Shown one piece after another: positions 25,683 to 35,275 of a stretch of 53,288 bases of DNA; positions within the stretch are counted from its first letter, which is position 1, and every line of letters starts with the position of its first letter. Source of the stretch: GCA-003244245 sp036378735 (GTDB lineage Bacteria; Actinomycetota; Actinomycetes; Mycobacteriales; Pseudonocardiaceae); NCBI GenBank assembly GCA_036378735.1, contig DASUVX010000052.1, positions 1 to 53,288 on the forward strand. Reading direction: 5' to 3'. Made by a program: the position numbers and the translations under genes. The notes under the pieces are model-generated. The model did not search any database, had not been told where the DNA came from, and worked only from the letters and a program-made list of their open reading frames with translations.

Positions 25683-26372
25683 TCACAGACCTCGGGGGCG
25701 GCCCGGTGCGGCCACGCCTTGCAGGAACGGGTTGGTGGCTCGTTCCCGGCCGATCGTGGTCGTCGGACCGTGGCCGGGTAACACGGTGGTCGCGTCGTGC
25801 AGGACGAGGATCTTGTCCCGTAGGGAGGCGAGCATCTGCTGATGGTCACCCCCGGGTAGGTCGGTGCGCCCGATCGAGCCGGCGAACACCGTGTCTCCAG
25901 ACACCAGCAGGCCCTGCCCGTCACCGGTCACCGATCGGAAGATCACCGAGCCCCGCGTATGGCCCGGAGTGTGGTCCACGGTAAAGGTCAACCCGGCCAG
26001 CTCCAGAACCGCGCCGTCGTCCAGGGAGCGCACCGCACGCGGCTCGCGCAGCTCGATCCGGCCACCGAAGAACTGACGCGCATCGGCCGAAAAGGCGCGC
26101 ATCGGGTCGGACAGCAGGACCCGATCCTCCGGGTGGATCCAAGCCGGGATGTCATTGCCGTCGCAGACCGGGGTCACCGCGAAGATGTGGTCGAAATGCC
26201 CGTGGGTGAGCAGCACCGCTACCGGATCCAGCCGGTGCTCGTGCAGCAGTTGGTCGAGCGGCTGCTCGCAGTCCTGCCCCGGATCGACTATCACGCACGG
26301 CCCACCGGCATCGGCGGCAAGCACGAAGCAGTTCGCTTGGAAGGAACCGGTGGCAAAGCCTGCGACGAGCAC
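25683..26372 (-). CDS. MBL-fold hydrolase, glyoxalase II-like
   Basis: Metallo-beta-lactamase-fold hydrolase of 229 residues, similar to hydroxyacylglutathione-hydrolase-like proteins (Rv2581c family). The metal ligands are in LTHGHFDHI (HxHxDH), TPGHTRGS, SGDTVF and VLPGHGP. In mycobacteria the thiol substrate would not be glutathione; a mycothiol or other thioester is possible. In M. tuberculosis hisS follows this gene; here it is absent, with 134 bases of unassigned sequence before the convergent YibE/F gene. It is divergent from ppiB. Confidence 0.9.
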   Translation of the reverse strand: MLVAGFATGSFQANCFVLAADAGGPCVIVDPGQDCEQPLDQLLHEHRLDPVAVLLTHGHFDHIFAVTPVCDGNDIPAWIHPEDRVLLSDPMRAFSADARQFFGGRIELREPRAVRSLDDGAVLELAGLTFTVDHTPGHTRGSVIFRSVTGDGQGLLVSGDTVFAGSIGRTDLPGGDHQQMLASLRDKILVLHDATTVLPGHGPTTTIGRERATNPFLQGVAAPGRPRGL

Positions 26373-26461
26373 GGCTCCACCCTAAGGCTGAGGCTGACGT
26401 CGGGCTCACTCACCGGCCACCTAGACTGCGCGGCGATTGCTACCGAGTCACAGGAGTCCCG

Positions 26462-27331
26462 GTGCCTACGAACGAGCAGCGTCGCGAGGCCGCGAAGCGC
26501 AAACTGGATCGCCAGCTGGCCAACCGAGCGCAGCGGACCAAGGCGCGCCGCCGAAACGCCGTGGCCGGCGCCGTGATCGCAGTGGTGCTGGTGATCGGCA
26601 TTGTGGTGCTGGTCAAGTTGCTGCCCAGCCATGATCGCAACGTCAACGCCGCGAAACCGGCCCCGCAGGCCACCCAATCCAGGACGGACCCCTTGCGTCC
26701 GGACAGCAAGCCGGCGCCTGCGCCGATCCGGCCCAAACCGCTGCCCGCCTTCGTCGACTGCCAGTACCCGCCAACACCGCAGCCTGCGGCCAGGCCGGTG
26801 AAGCCCCCACTGGCCGGTGACACCGACGCCAAAGGCACCGTGGCGGCGACCATGCAGACTTCGGCCGGCCCGATCGGACTGACTCTCGACCGGGCGCTGG
26901 CCCCGTGCACCGTCAACAGCTTCCTCAGCCTGGCCAAGCAGGGCTACTACACCAACAGCCCGTGCCACCGGCTGGTCACCAACCCGACGTTGCATGTCCT
27001 GCAATGCGGTGATCCGACCGGCGTGGGAACCGGCGGGCCGGGATACACCATCCCCGACGAGGTATTTCCGGAACTGACGTACGGGCGCGGCTACGTTGCG
27101 ATGGCCAACACCGGCGAACCCAACAGCGGGGGTAGCCAGTTCTTCCTGATCTACGGTCAAACTGAGCTGCCGCCCCAGTACACCGTGTTCGCCACCATCT
27201 CCCCGGCGGGCCTCAAGGTCCTCGACCAGATCGCCAAGGCGGGCGACGACGCGTCACTGGAGCCGTCTCCAGGTGGCGGCAAGCCCAACCAACCGGTCAC
27301 CATCACCGCTATCGACGCCCCGGCTGCCTGA
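26462..27331 (+). CDS. ppiB: membrane-anchored cyclophilin-type peptidyl-prolyl isomerase
   Basis: Cyclophilin-type PPIase of 289 residues, starting at a GTG preceded by AGGAG. A basic cytoplasmic head (to about residue 36) and one membrane helix (AVAGAVIAVVLVIGIVVLV) are followed by a Pro/Ala linker, then the cyclophilin domain from about residue 120: TSAGPIGLTLDRALAP, YVAMANTGEPNSGGSQFFLIY and YTVFATISPAGLKVLDQIAK. It should fold exported proteins outside the membrane. Its 3' end is two bases from the convergent rel gene. Confidence 0.93.
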   Translation: MPTNEQRREAAKRKLDRQLANRAQRTKARRRNAVAGAVIAVVLVIGIVVLVKLLPSHDRNVNAAKPAPQATQSRTDPLRPDSKPAPAPIRPKPLPAFVDCQYPPTPQPAARPVKPPLAGDTDAKGTVAATMQTSAGPIGLTLDRALAPCTVNSFLSLAKQGYYTNSPCHRLVTNPTLHVLQCGDPTGVGTGGPGYTIPDEVFPELTYGRGYVAMANTGEPNSGGSQFFLIYGQTELPPQYTVFATISPAGLKVLDQIAKAGDDASLEPSPGGGKPNQPVTITAIDAPAA

Positions 27332-27333
27332 CC

Positions 27334-29658
27334 TCAGTTGGATGAGGTGACGCGGTAGACGTCGTAGACGCCTTCGATATTGCGCACCGCTCGCAGCACG
27401 TGGCCCAGATGTTTGGGATCGCCCATCTCGAAGGAGAAGCGGCTCACGGCCACCCGGTCCCGGGTTGTCGTGACCGATGCGGACAGGATGTTGACCCGCC
27501 CATCCGCCAGCACCTTGGTGACATCGGACAGCAGCCGGTGCCGATCCAACGCTTCTACCTGGATGCCGACCAGGAACACCGACGACGACGAAGGCGCCCA
27601 CTCCACGTCGACCAGCCGATCAGGCTGGGCGCGCAGCGACTCGGCGTTGGTGCAGTCGGTGCGGTGCACGCTGACTCCGCTGCCCCGGGTGACGAAACCG
27701 AGGATCTCGTCGCCCGGCACCGGTGTGCAGCACCGGGCCAACTTGGCGTAGACATCGGCGCCACCGCGCACCCGCACGCCGGAGTCACCGGAGGGCCGGC
27801 GGCGCTGGACGGTGGACGGTGTGGCCCGCTCAGCCAGCACATCGTCGGCGCCCTCCTCGCCACCGAGCAGCGCAACCAGTCGTTGCACCACATGGCGAGG
27901 CGAAGCATGGTGCTCGCCGACCGCCGCATAAAGCGCGCTGACGTCCGGATAGCGCAACTCTCGGGAGACCGCGACCATCGACTCCGCGGACACCAACCGC
28001 TGCACCGGTAGCCCAACCCGCCGCAGTTCCTTGGCGATGGCGTTCTTGCCCGCCTCGATGGCTTCCTCGCGGCGCTCCTTGGCGAACCACTGCCGGATCT
28101 TGGCCCGGGCTCGGGGTGAGGCGACGAAGGACAGCCAGTCTTGGCTGGGACCGGCACCTTCGGCCTTCGAGGTGAAGATCTCGACGACCTCGCCGTTTTC
28201 CAGTTTCCGCTCCAGCGCCACGAGCTGGCCGTTGACCCGCGAGCCGATGCAACGGTTACCCACTTCGGTGTGCACCGCGTAGGCGAAATCGACCGGGGTG
28301 GAGCCGGTGGGCAGCGTGATGACTTCGCCCTTGGGGGTGAAGACGAAGATCTCCCGGGTGGCCAGGTCGTAGCGCAACGACTCGAGGAATTCGCTGGGGT
28401 CGGCGGCTTCCCGCTGCCAGTCCAGCAACTGCCGCATCCACGCCATCTCGTCGACGTCGATAGATCCGTTACCGGCACCGTGATGGGTGCCGCGAGTTTC
28501 CTTGTACCGCCAGTGCGCGGCGATGCCGTACTCCGCGGTCCGGTGCATAGCCCGGGTACGGATCTGCACCTCCAGCGGTTTACCGTCCGGCCCGATCACC
28601 GTGGTATGCAGGGATTGGTAAACGCCGAACCGGGGTTGCGCGACATAATCCTTGAACCGGCCGGGCATCGGCTGCCACACCGAGTGCACCACACCGATTG
28701 CAGCGTAACAATCGCGGACGTCCTCGACCATGATTCGCACCCCGACCAGGTCGTGGATATCGTCGAAGTCGCGGCCGCGCACGATCATCTTCTGATAAAT
28801 CGAATAATAGTGCTTGGGCCGGCCCTCGACGGTCGCGGTGATCCGCGACCCAGCCAGTTGCGCGGAGACCTCGTCGATCACGGTCCGCAGGTAGGTGTCT
28901 CGGGACGGGGCGCGATTGGCCACCAGCCGCACGATCTCGTCGTATTTTTTCGGGTGGAGGATGGCGAAAGACAGATCCTCCAGCTCCCACTTGATGGTGG
29001 CCATGCCCAGCCGGTGGGCCAGCGGGGCGAAGACCTCCAGAGTCTCTTTGGCCTTGCGGGCCTGCTGTTCCGGAGGCAGGAAACGCATCGTGCGCATGTT
29101 GTGCAGGCGATCGGCCAACTTGATCACTAGCACGCGCGGGTCTCGGGCCATTGCGATGACCATCTTGCGGATGGTTTCGGCCTCGGCCGCGGCGCCCAGC
29201 TTGACCTTGTCCAGCTTGGTGACACCGTCGACGAGGTGTGCGACCACCGCGCCGAAGTCCTCGGCCAGGCGGCCCAGCGAGTAGTCGGTGTCCTCCACGG
29301 TGTCGTGCAGCAGCGCGGCCACCAAGGTGGTGGTATCCATCCCCAGCTCGGCGAGGATCGTCGAGACCGCCAACGGATGGGTGATGTAGGGATCGCCGGA
29401 CTTGCGCTTCTGGTGAGCGTGTTTCTCGTCGGCGACGTCATAGGCGCGCTGCAGCAGTGCGAGATCTGCCTTGGGATGCAGCTCCCGATGCACCGCGGCG
29501 AGCGGTTCGAGCACCTGCCTGACCGGTCCGGGGCGTGCCGTGATCCGCCGGGCCAGCCGGGCGCGAACCCGCCGGGTCTTCGAGGGCAACCGCTGGGCAA
29601 CGGTGGTTGGGTCCGAGCCGGCCGGCGGCGCCTCGACGCGCTGCAGCTCCTGACTCAC
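27334..29658 (-). CDS. relA: bifunctional (p)ppGpp synthetase/hydrolase Rel
   Basis: Long RelA/SpoT homologue that makes and degrades (p)ppGpp, 774 residues from the GTG at 29658 (MSQELQRVE), which has GGGAGAG eight bases upstream; a GTG six codons earlier is an alternative. The hydrolase domain has an intact HD motif (ALLHDTVEDTDYSL) and RLHNMRTM; the synthetase domain has GRPKHYYSIYQKM, DIHDLVGVRIMVEDV and YQSLHTTVIG. The C-terminal half contains TGS (VFTPKGEVITLPTGSTPVDF) and ACT domains. Both activities look intact. Apt lies just upstream on the same strand, the standard order. Confidence 0.97.
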   Translation of the reverse strand: MSQELQRVEAPPAGSDPTTVAQRLPSKTRRVRARLARRITARPGPVRQVLEPLAAVHRELHPKADLALLQRAYDVADEKHAHQKRKSGDPYITHPLAVSTILAELGMDTTTLVAALLHDTVEDTDYSLGRLAEDFGAVVAHLVDGVTKLDKVKLGAAAEAETIRKMVIAMARDPRVLVIKLADRLHNMRTMRFLPPEQQARKAKETLEVFAPLAHRLGMATIKWELEDLSFAILHPKKYDEIVRLVANRAPSRDTYLRTVIDEVSAQLAGSRITATVEGRPKHYYSIYQKMIVRGRDFDDIHDLVGVRIMVEDVRDCYAAIGVVHSVWQPMPGRFKDYVAQPRFGVYQSLHTTVIGPDGKPLEVQIRTRAMHRTAEYGIAAHWRYKETRGTHHGAGNGSIDVDEMAWMRQLLDWQREAADPSEFLESLRYDLATREIFVFTPKGEVITLPTGSTPVDFAYAVHTEVGNRCIGSRVNGQLVALERKLENGEVVEIFTSKAEGAGPSQDWLSFVASPRARAKIRQWFAKERREEAIEAGKNAIAKELRRVGLPVQRLVSAESMVAVSRELRYPDVSALYAAVGEHHASPRHVVQRLVALLGGEEGADDVLAERATPSTVQRRRPSGDSGVRVRGGADVYAKLARCCTPVPGDEILGFVTRGSGVSVHRTDCTNAESLRAQPDRLVDVEWAPSSSSVFLVGIQVEALDRHRLLSDVTKVLADGRVNILSASVTTTRDRVAVSRFSFEMGDPKHLGHVLRAVRNIEGVYDVYRVTSSN

Positions 29659-29789
29659 ACCACACTCTCCCGCCACCTGCTGACAATCGAATCTTCAGGG
29701 TACCGCCCGCGTTGCCTCACCAGATCCCCCTGCACCGCTGCCCCACCTCGGCACGGGCCGGAAACAGCTCCGGTTCACCGGCCCCGGGA

Positions 29790-30311
29790 TCAGACCGTGA
29801 CCAATACGCGCACCTGCCGACCGGAGAGCCGGTCGCGGCCTCGCAGCGAAGCGATCTCCAGCAGGACCGAAACACCGCTGACCGTGGCTCCGGCCCGCTC
29901 GACCAACGCACAGGTCGCGGCTACCGTACCCCCGGTCGCCAAGACGCCGTCGACCACCAAGGCCCGCTGATCGGGCTGTAGAACTCCGCCGGCCAATTCC
30001 AACGATGCGACACCGTATTCCAAAGCGTAGCTCTCGCGGTCGGCGACGACCGGCAATTTGCCGGGTTTACGGACGCCGACCACACCGGCGCCGAGCGCGT
30101 AGGCCACCGCGGCACCGAGCAGGAAGCCACGGGCCTCCACACCGATCACGACATCGACCTGCTGGCCGGGAAGAATCAACCCATCCACGACTGCGCGGAA
30201 CGCCGCCGCGTCGGCGAATACTGGCGCAAGATCGCGAAAGAGCACTCCGGATTGCGGGAAGTCTGCAACCTCACGAATCAGAGGCCGGAGTAATGTCGCC
30301 AGGTCCTCCAC
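29790..30311 (-). CDS. apt: adenine phosphoribosyltransferase
   Basis: Purine salvage enzyme (adenine plus PRPP to AMP), 173 residues from a GTG at 30311 (MEDLATLLRPLIREV). An upstream GTG at 30362 would overlap the kinase-like gene by 38 bases. Features are DFPQSGVLFRDLAPVF, GVEARGFLLGAAVAYALG and KPGKLP. The PRPP-binding loop reads LVVDGVLATGGTVAA: the second acidic residue of the usual DD pair is glycine (codon GGC), which is unusual for this family and could lower PRPP or magnesium affinity. It precedes rel. Confidence 0.88.
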   Translation of the reverse strand: MEDLATLLRPLIREVADFPQSGVLFRDLAPVFADAAAFRAVVDGLILPGQQVDVVIGVEARGFLLGAAVAYALGAGVVGVRKPGKLPVVADRESYALEYGVASLELAGGVLQPDQRALVVDGVLATGGTVAATCALVERAGATVSGVSVLLEIASLRGRDRLSGRQVRVLVTV

Positions 30312-30324
30312 GTTCGACCTGGAT

Positions 30325-32058
30325 CTACCTGGTTCCCATCTTGCCTGCGTCTCCGAAACCACGGAAGCCCTTCTGAGAGAGTGTCCTCGGCGGTCCGAAT
30401 GAATTGCTGTCAGCGTCTGACCGCTTGGCCCTCACCGTCATTTTTCTCGGTACCTGAGAATCGACGTGGGATGGGACGCTTTTTACCGTGCGGAAGTCTT
30501 TGTCGGGACCGGTCTTGTTCGGGGTGGAATCGGATCTAGGGGCCTGGACCGGTGCCGGCAGCGCAACCGGAACCGGTAGTTGAACCGACGCCGGCGGCTG
30601 GACCGAAACGGGTAGCTGCACCGGCAGGTCGGCTGGTGACAGCGGGGCCGGCAACGCCACCGGGATCGACACCTGGGACGGATCGGATGGTGATCCGGCC
30701 GAGCCCGCGGTCGGTTGTTCCGAATTCTCCGCGGTGCAGGGCTGGGTGTCGTCACCTAGCTGCCCGGTGCACGCTCGGTTGGACTGGTCCGACGTTGACT
30801 TGGCAGTGCCACCTGCCGGCTCGGCGGCGCGCTGAGGCAGCGCGTCGAAAGGCGCATGGTCGGTCCGGATGTTCGCCCCGGCATTTGACGATGCCGGTCG
30901 GGCCCCGGCGAGCGTCCCGGCTGTCCCGACCTTCGCAGCCGGCGTCTGGGTACGGTCTGCGGGGCGACCGTTGGTCACCACACGCATCGCTACCGGCCCG
31001 CGATCGGGTTCAGGAAAGGCCAGCACCGGCGGTCTGCCGCCCGGGCCGAAGATGCTGATACCCGGAATGACAGCTAACGGCGGGCTGGATAAGCCGGCGG
31101 CCAGCGCTAGTGCCCCACCCATCACGGCGGCCAGCCGAAGGTGCCTGCGGTAGCTCACCCGGTCGGCACCGTTGACTCGCCGGCTCAGGGCGGAGATGTC
31201 GGCGAGCGTTGAGGGGCTGGCCAGGTGTGCCGCCAGCTCCCGGCGTCCCCGTCGTTCCCAGTCGTGGCCTACTGCCCGGGTAGCCACCTCACCGACCGCG
31301 GCAAGGAGGCGCTGCGCGTCGGGTCGGCTGCTCGGGTCCTTGGCGAGGCCCCGCAACACCAATGCGCGCACCGGTTCGGGGAGCACCTCGATCGGGGCCG
31401 GGCTGGCCTGATGCCGGGCCGACAGCTGCGCTGCGTCATCGGCATAGAACGGCGGCGCACCGACGAGGCATTCGAAGAACGTCACGGTGGCGGCATACAC
31501 ATCGCCGCTCGGCCGGCCTACCGCACGACCGATCCACTGCTCGGGCGCGAGGTAAAACGGTGTAGATCGAGACAACCGCAGCCGGCTGTCGGCTGTCCAG
31601 AGCCCGAAGTCGGCCAGCCGTACCCGGCCGGCAGAGGTCAGGATCACGCTCTCCGGCTTGACGTCACCGTGCGCCAGACCTGCCTGGTGACCGGCCGCCA
31701 GTGCCCGCAGCAGGTCCTTGAGCACCACCAACGCCGCCCCGGTGCCAACCGCACCTTGGGCGAGCAGTAAAGACCGCAGCGTGGTGCCGTTGAGATGCTC
31801 GCCGATGACGGCTGCACCTTGGTCGCAATCCAGGTAGCGGTAGACGCGGGTTACTTCGGCTTGGCGAACTCGGGCCAACTGCGCACACTCGCTGCCGAAC
31901 CGGGCGCGAAACTCGGCGTCGGCTAGCAATTCGGGCGAGAGGTAAGTGATCCCGAGAGGTTTGCGGGTGATGGGGTGACGGGCGAGAACCCGCCGGCCCA
32001 CCGGGTCTTCACGCACCTGCCGGAGATGCACCACGCCCGGAACGGCCCACCCCGCCAT
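30325..32058 (-). CDS. Ser/Thr kinase-fold membrane protein, probable pseudokinase
   Basis: A 577-residue protein from the ATG at 32058 (AGGGAGGA upstream). Residues about 8-265 follow the PknB-like fold: SPELLADAEFRARFGSEC, the catalytic-loop segment HGDVKPES (130-137), ADFGLW (149-154) and YLAPEQW (169-175). Key deviations are a Gly-rich loop replaced by EDPVGRRVLARH, the ATP-binding lysine position (VALK in active kinases) read as LGITYL with no lysine, and Ser in place of the metal-binding Asn of the loop. A probable membrane helix follows (about 307-335), then a Pro/Val-rich tail (VQLPVSVQPPASVQLPVPV). It stands between secF and apt. It probably binds partners rather than phosphorylating; weak kinase activity is not excluded. 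Confidence 0.72.
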   Translation of the reverse strand: MAGWAVPGVVHLRQVREDPVGRRVLARHPITRKPLGITYLSPELLADAEFRARFGSECAQLARVRQAEVTRVYRYLDCDQGAAVIGEHLNGTTLRSLLLAQGAVGTGAALVVLKDLLRALAAGHQAGLAHGDVKPESVILTSAGRVRLADFGLWTADSRLRLSRSTPFYLAPEQWIGRAVGRPSGDVYAATVTFFECLVGAPPFYADDAAQLSARHQASPAPIEVLPEPVRALVLRGLAKDPSSRPDAQRLLAAVGEVATRAVGHDWERRGRRELAAHLASPSTLADISALSRRVNGADRVSYRRHLRLAAVMGGALALAAGLSSPPLAVIPGISIFGPGGRPPVLAFPEPDRGPVAMRVVTNGRPADRTQTPAAKVGTAGTLAGARPASSNAGANIRTDHAPFDALPQRAAEPAGGTAKSTSDQSNRACTGQLGDDTQPCTAENSEQPTAGSAGSPSDPSQVSIPVALPAPLSPADLPVQLPVSVQPPASVQLPVPVALPAPVQAPRSDSTPNKTGPDKDFRTVKSVPSHVDSQVPRKMTVRAKRSDADSNSFGPPRTLSQKGFRGFGDAGKMGTR

Positions 32059-32290
32059 ACCAGAATCCTCCCTGGTCACCCGCACGGCGCCGCCCCCATT
32101 TCGTCACTCCTCGGAGCGACGCTCGGCACCTGACTACTGAGCGTTCTACTAAATGGGCCTGGAGGCAAGGACTCAGTGGGACAACGCACCACATAGGTGA
32201 TGGGGAGTGAGAAAAACCGTAGCGTCTAGTCCGCCAGTCGTTACGCTGCGCAATTTCCAACACGGAGCGTAGTGGCACGAACTTCGCGCG

Positions 32291-33508
32291 TTAGCGGCTC
32301 GATGACCTGCCGGCCTTACCCGAGGGCCTGTTGCTCTTACCGGCGGGCTGCCCGCGCCGCCGACCGGCGGGTGCGCTCTTACCACTCCTGGTGGGCGTGC
32401 CCGACGAGGTCACGGCGTCCCTTGGAGCGGTTGTGGAGTCACCGCCGGGACGTTGACCGGGCGTCTCGTCTTCGGCGCTCCCACTGTCCGACATAGCCTT
32501 GCGGGCCAGCTTCTCCCGGCGCTGCGCGACGCGCTCGGCTTGTTGCCGGTAGGCCGGTCGGCTCATGGTGAGGTCGACCACCAACGGCGTCGCCAGCAGG
32601 ATCGAGGACATCGTCCCGGCCATGATGCCGACCATCTGCACCAAAGCGAGATCCTTGAGCGTACCGACACCGAGCAAACCGACGCCGATCAGCAGCAGGC
32701 TGAGCACCGGCAGTACCGCGATCAGCGAGGTGTTGATCGAACGCATCAGGGTCTGATTGATCGCGAGGTTGGCGGCCTCGGCATAGGTTCGTCGAGTCAG
32801 CCCGAGCAGTCCGCGGGTGTTCTCCTGGACCTTGTCGAACACGACGACGGTGTCGTAAAGCGAGAAGCCGAGGATGGTGAGCAAGCCGATGATGGATGCG
32901 GGTGTCACCTCGAATCCGACCAGCGAGTAGATCCCCGCCGTCACCAGCACGTCGTGCACCACCGCGATCAGCGCCGCCAGGGCCATCCGGGGCTCGAAAT
33001 AGATCGCCAGGAAGACGCTGACCAGGGCGAGAAACACCACCAGGGCGATCAACGCCTGCCTGCTGATCTCACCGCCCCACGTTGCACTCACCGCGCTGTC
33101 GCTGATCGCCTGCTCGCTGGGACGGCCGTTCTTGCCCAGCGGCTGCAGCTGATCGAACAGTGCTTTCTTCAAGACGAACGATTTGCGGGTGTCCAGCGCA
33201 GCAGAGCGGATCAAGATGCTCGCCGCGGAGCCGGTACCGACGGTCTGGACCGACTCCGGAGGCTGGCCCACGGTGTCGGTGAACACCCGCTCGGCCTGCT
33301 GAGTGGTGATGACGCCGCGTGCTCCTTGGGCCGGCAGTTGTACCCGGGTACCGCCTTCGAAGTCGATCCCCAGGTTGAACCCACGCAGCAGGATCGAGGC
33401 GAGGCAGACCACGACGAGCAGTCCGGATATCGAGTACCAGATCCGCCGGCGCCCGACGACGTCGAACGCGCCGGTTCCGGTGTACAGGCGCCCCAGCGTG
33501 CCCGCCAT
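32291..33508 (-). CDS. secF: protein translocase subunit SecF
   Basis: Membrane component of the Sec export machinery that works with SecD to drive late export steps. The 405 residues include six membrane helices and the SecF signatures FNLGIDFEGGTRVQL (about 43-57), FEPRMALAALIAVVHDVLV and GFSLYDTVVVFDKVQENTR, with INTSLIAVLPVL. The C-terminal 75 residues are hydrophilic and basic (GRRRGQPAGKSNRPSGKAG). The start shares one base with the secD stop (TGATG). A 232-base interval separates it from the kinase-like gene downstream. Confidence 0.96.
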   Translation of the reverse strand: MAGTLGRLYTGTGAFDVVGRRRIWYSISGLLVVVCLASILLRGFNLGIDFEGGTRVQLPAQGARGVITTQQAERVFTDTVGQPPESVQTVGTGSAASILIRSAALDTRKSFVLKKALFDQLQPLGKNGRPSEQAISDSAVSATWGGEISRQALIALVVFLALVSVFLAIYFEPRMALAALIAVVHDVLVTAGIYSLVGFEVTPASIIGLLTILGFSLYDTVVVFDKVQENTRGLLGLTRRTYAEAANLAINQTLMRSINTSLIAVLPVLSLLLIGVGLLGVGTLKDLALVQMVGIMAGTMSSILLATPLVVDLTMSRPAYRQQAERVAQRREKLARKAMSDSGSAEDETPGQRPGGDSTTAPRDAVTSSGTPTRSGKSAPAGRRRGQPAGKSNRPSGKAGRSSSR

Positions 33509-35220
33509 CAGGATCCCTTCCCAGCAGCCGCCAGCTCCGATCGGCTGGCGGCCCCAGCTCGCTGTGCGGCCCCGAGCCCGGACAGCCCCGGCTGCGACAG
33601 CAGCGGGGACTGGGATGCCATCGCCACCAGCGGGTGCGTGGCCAGGAAGACCACCACCAAGTCGAGCACTGTTGACATGCCGAGGGTGAAGGCGAAGCCC
33701 TTCACCTGCCCGACTGCCAGAATGTAGAGCACCGCGGCGGCAAGGAAGCTCACCGCGTCTGCCGTCAGGATGGTGCGCCGTGCCCTGACCCAGGCCCGAG
33801 GCACCGCGGAGCGGAAGGTTCGGCCGTCACGGACCTCGTCTTTGAGGCGCTCGAAGAAGATCACAAAGGAATCCGCGGTGATGCCGATCGCCACGATGAA
33901 CCCAGCCACACCGGCCAGGTCGAGGGTGAACCCGATCCATCGCCCCAGCAGCACCAGTACGGCGTAGACGATGATTCCCGACAACGCCAACGACAAGATC
34001 GTCAACACGCCGAGCGCCCGGTAGTAGAACAGGCAGTAGATGAACACCACGACCAGCCCGAGCGCCCCGGCGAGCAAACCGGCCCGCAACGAGGACAGGC
34101 CCAGGGTGGCCGAGACCGTCTCAGATTCCGAGGACTGGAACGACAGCGGCAGCGAACCGTATTTGAGCACGTCGGCCAGGTTTTTGGCCTCGGCCTGGGT
34201 GAAGCTGCCGGTGATTCGGGTCTGCTCACCGGGAGGGATCGCTGCGGTGATCTGCGGTGCCGAGACCACTTCGGTGTCCAGCACGAAGGCCGCCTGCTTA
34301 CCGATGTTGGCAGCGGTGTACTGACCCCAGACGTCCTCGCCCTGGGTCTTGAGGTTCAGCCGAACCTCGTAGCCCGGACCGTCCGATCTGGGCCCCGACG
34401 ACGCGTTGGAGATCTGCTCGCCGGACAGGAACGCGGGGCCCAGCAAGTACTTGGCGGTGCCGTGCTGATCGCAGGTCACCAGTGGAAGATTCGGGTCGTC
34501 GTTGCCGCGCAGTGGGTTGGGACCAGCGCAGTTGAGGGTAGCCAGCGCCTGTTGTTGCACCGCCGGGTCCGTGCTCTGGAGCCGCGCCCTGGCCTGCCGG
34601 ATCTGCTCGGCGACCTCGGGGCTGGCGGAGTCCGCTGGAACACTGCCGACCGGAGGCGTCCCGGGTGTCGGTGCCGGGGTGGGGGTCGGGGTCGGCTCAA
34701 CCGGTGGCGGTTGTTGGGCCAGTTGGGGCGCCACGGGTGCCGGTGCACCCGGTGACGGACTCGGTGCCGGCGAGCCGGACGGCTCGGCCGGATTGCTGCC
34801 ACCTGCGGATTTACCTCCAGGAGGCGGCGCGGAGGTTCCAGCTGGCTCCTCGGAGACCACTGGACGGAAATAGAGCTTGGCGGTCTGCCCGAGAGTCCGG
34901 GCTTGGTCACCGTTCTCGCCTGGCACTGTGATGATCAAGTTGACGCCGTCGAGCACGACTTCGGCGCCGCTGACGCCGATACCGTTGACCCGTTGCTCGA
35001 TGATCTGCCGAGCCTGGTCGAGGGACTCTTTCGAGGGTGGCCGGCCGTCGACGGTCCGGGCAGTGAGGGTCACCCGGGTACCACCTTGCAGGTCGATTCC
35101 CAGCTTCGGGGTGGGGTGCCCGCCACCGGTCAGAAAGACCAAGGAGTACAGCAGGGCAACGATCCCAGCGAAGATCGCCAGGTTACGCCAGGGGCGGAAG
35201 CGCCCGGCCGGTGGTGCCAC
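33508..35220 (-). CDS. secD: protein translocase subunit SecD
   Basis: Partner of SecF, 570 residues from a GTG at 35220 with AGGAG upstream. Elements are LGIDLQGGTRVTLTAR near the N terminus, ADVLKYGSLPLSFQ, the region GITADSFVIFFERLKDEVRDG and RAVPRAWVRARRTILTADAV in the membrane part. The periplasmic domain carries a long Pro/Ser/Gly-rich insertion at about residues 122-195, longer than in enterobacterial SecD. The yajC-secD-secF order is standard; the 204-base yajC-secD gap contains one copy of the short hairpin repeat. Confidence 0.96.
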   Translation of the reverse strand: MAPPAGRFRPWRNLAIFAGIVALLYSLVFLTGGGHPTPKLGIDLQGGTRVTLTARTVDGRPPSKESLDQARQIIEQRVNGIGVSGAEVVLDGVNLIITVPGENGDQARTLGQTAKLYFRPVVSEEPAGTSAPPPGGKSAGGSNPAEPSGSPAPSPSPGAPAPVAPQLAQQPPPVEPTPTPTPAPTPGTPPVGSVPADSASPEVAEQIRQARARLQSTDPAVQQQALATLNCAGPNPLRGNDDPNLPLVTCDQHGTAKYLLGPAFLSGEQISNASSGPRSDGPGYEVRLNLKTQGEDVWGQYTAANIGKQAAFVLDTEVVSAPQITAAIPPGEQTRITGSFTQAEAKNLADVLKYGSLPLSFQSSESETVSATLGLSSLRAGLLAGALGLVVVFIYCLFYYRALGVLTILSLALSGIIVYAVLVLLGRWIGFTLDLAGVAGFIVAIGITADSFVIFFERLKDEVRDGRTFRSAVPRAWVRARRTILTADAVSFLAAAVLYILAVGQVKGFAFTLGMSTVLDLVVVFLATHPLVAMASQSPLLSQPGLSGLGAAQRAGAASRSELAAAGKGS

Positions 35221-35248
35221 GGTGGGTGGTTCTCCTCATTCCACTACT

Positions 35249-35275
35249 CGAAGACCTGCTTGCAGGGTCGAGCAT
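35249..35275 (-). repeat. short hairpin repeat, copy 1 (5' of secD)
   Basis: On the minus strand this 27-base unit is identical to the two units at 36258-36284 and 36291-36317. Its core CCCTGCAAGCAGG is an imperfect palindrome (CCTGC and GCAGG around AA). It begins with ATG and, read in that frame, encodes MLDPASRSS, opening a small upstream frame that runs across the secD start in another phase. Confidence 0.85.
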
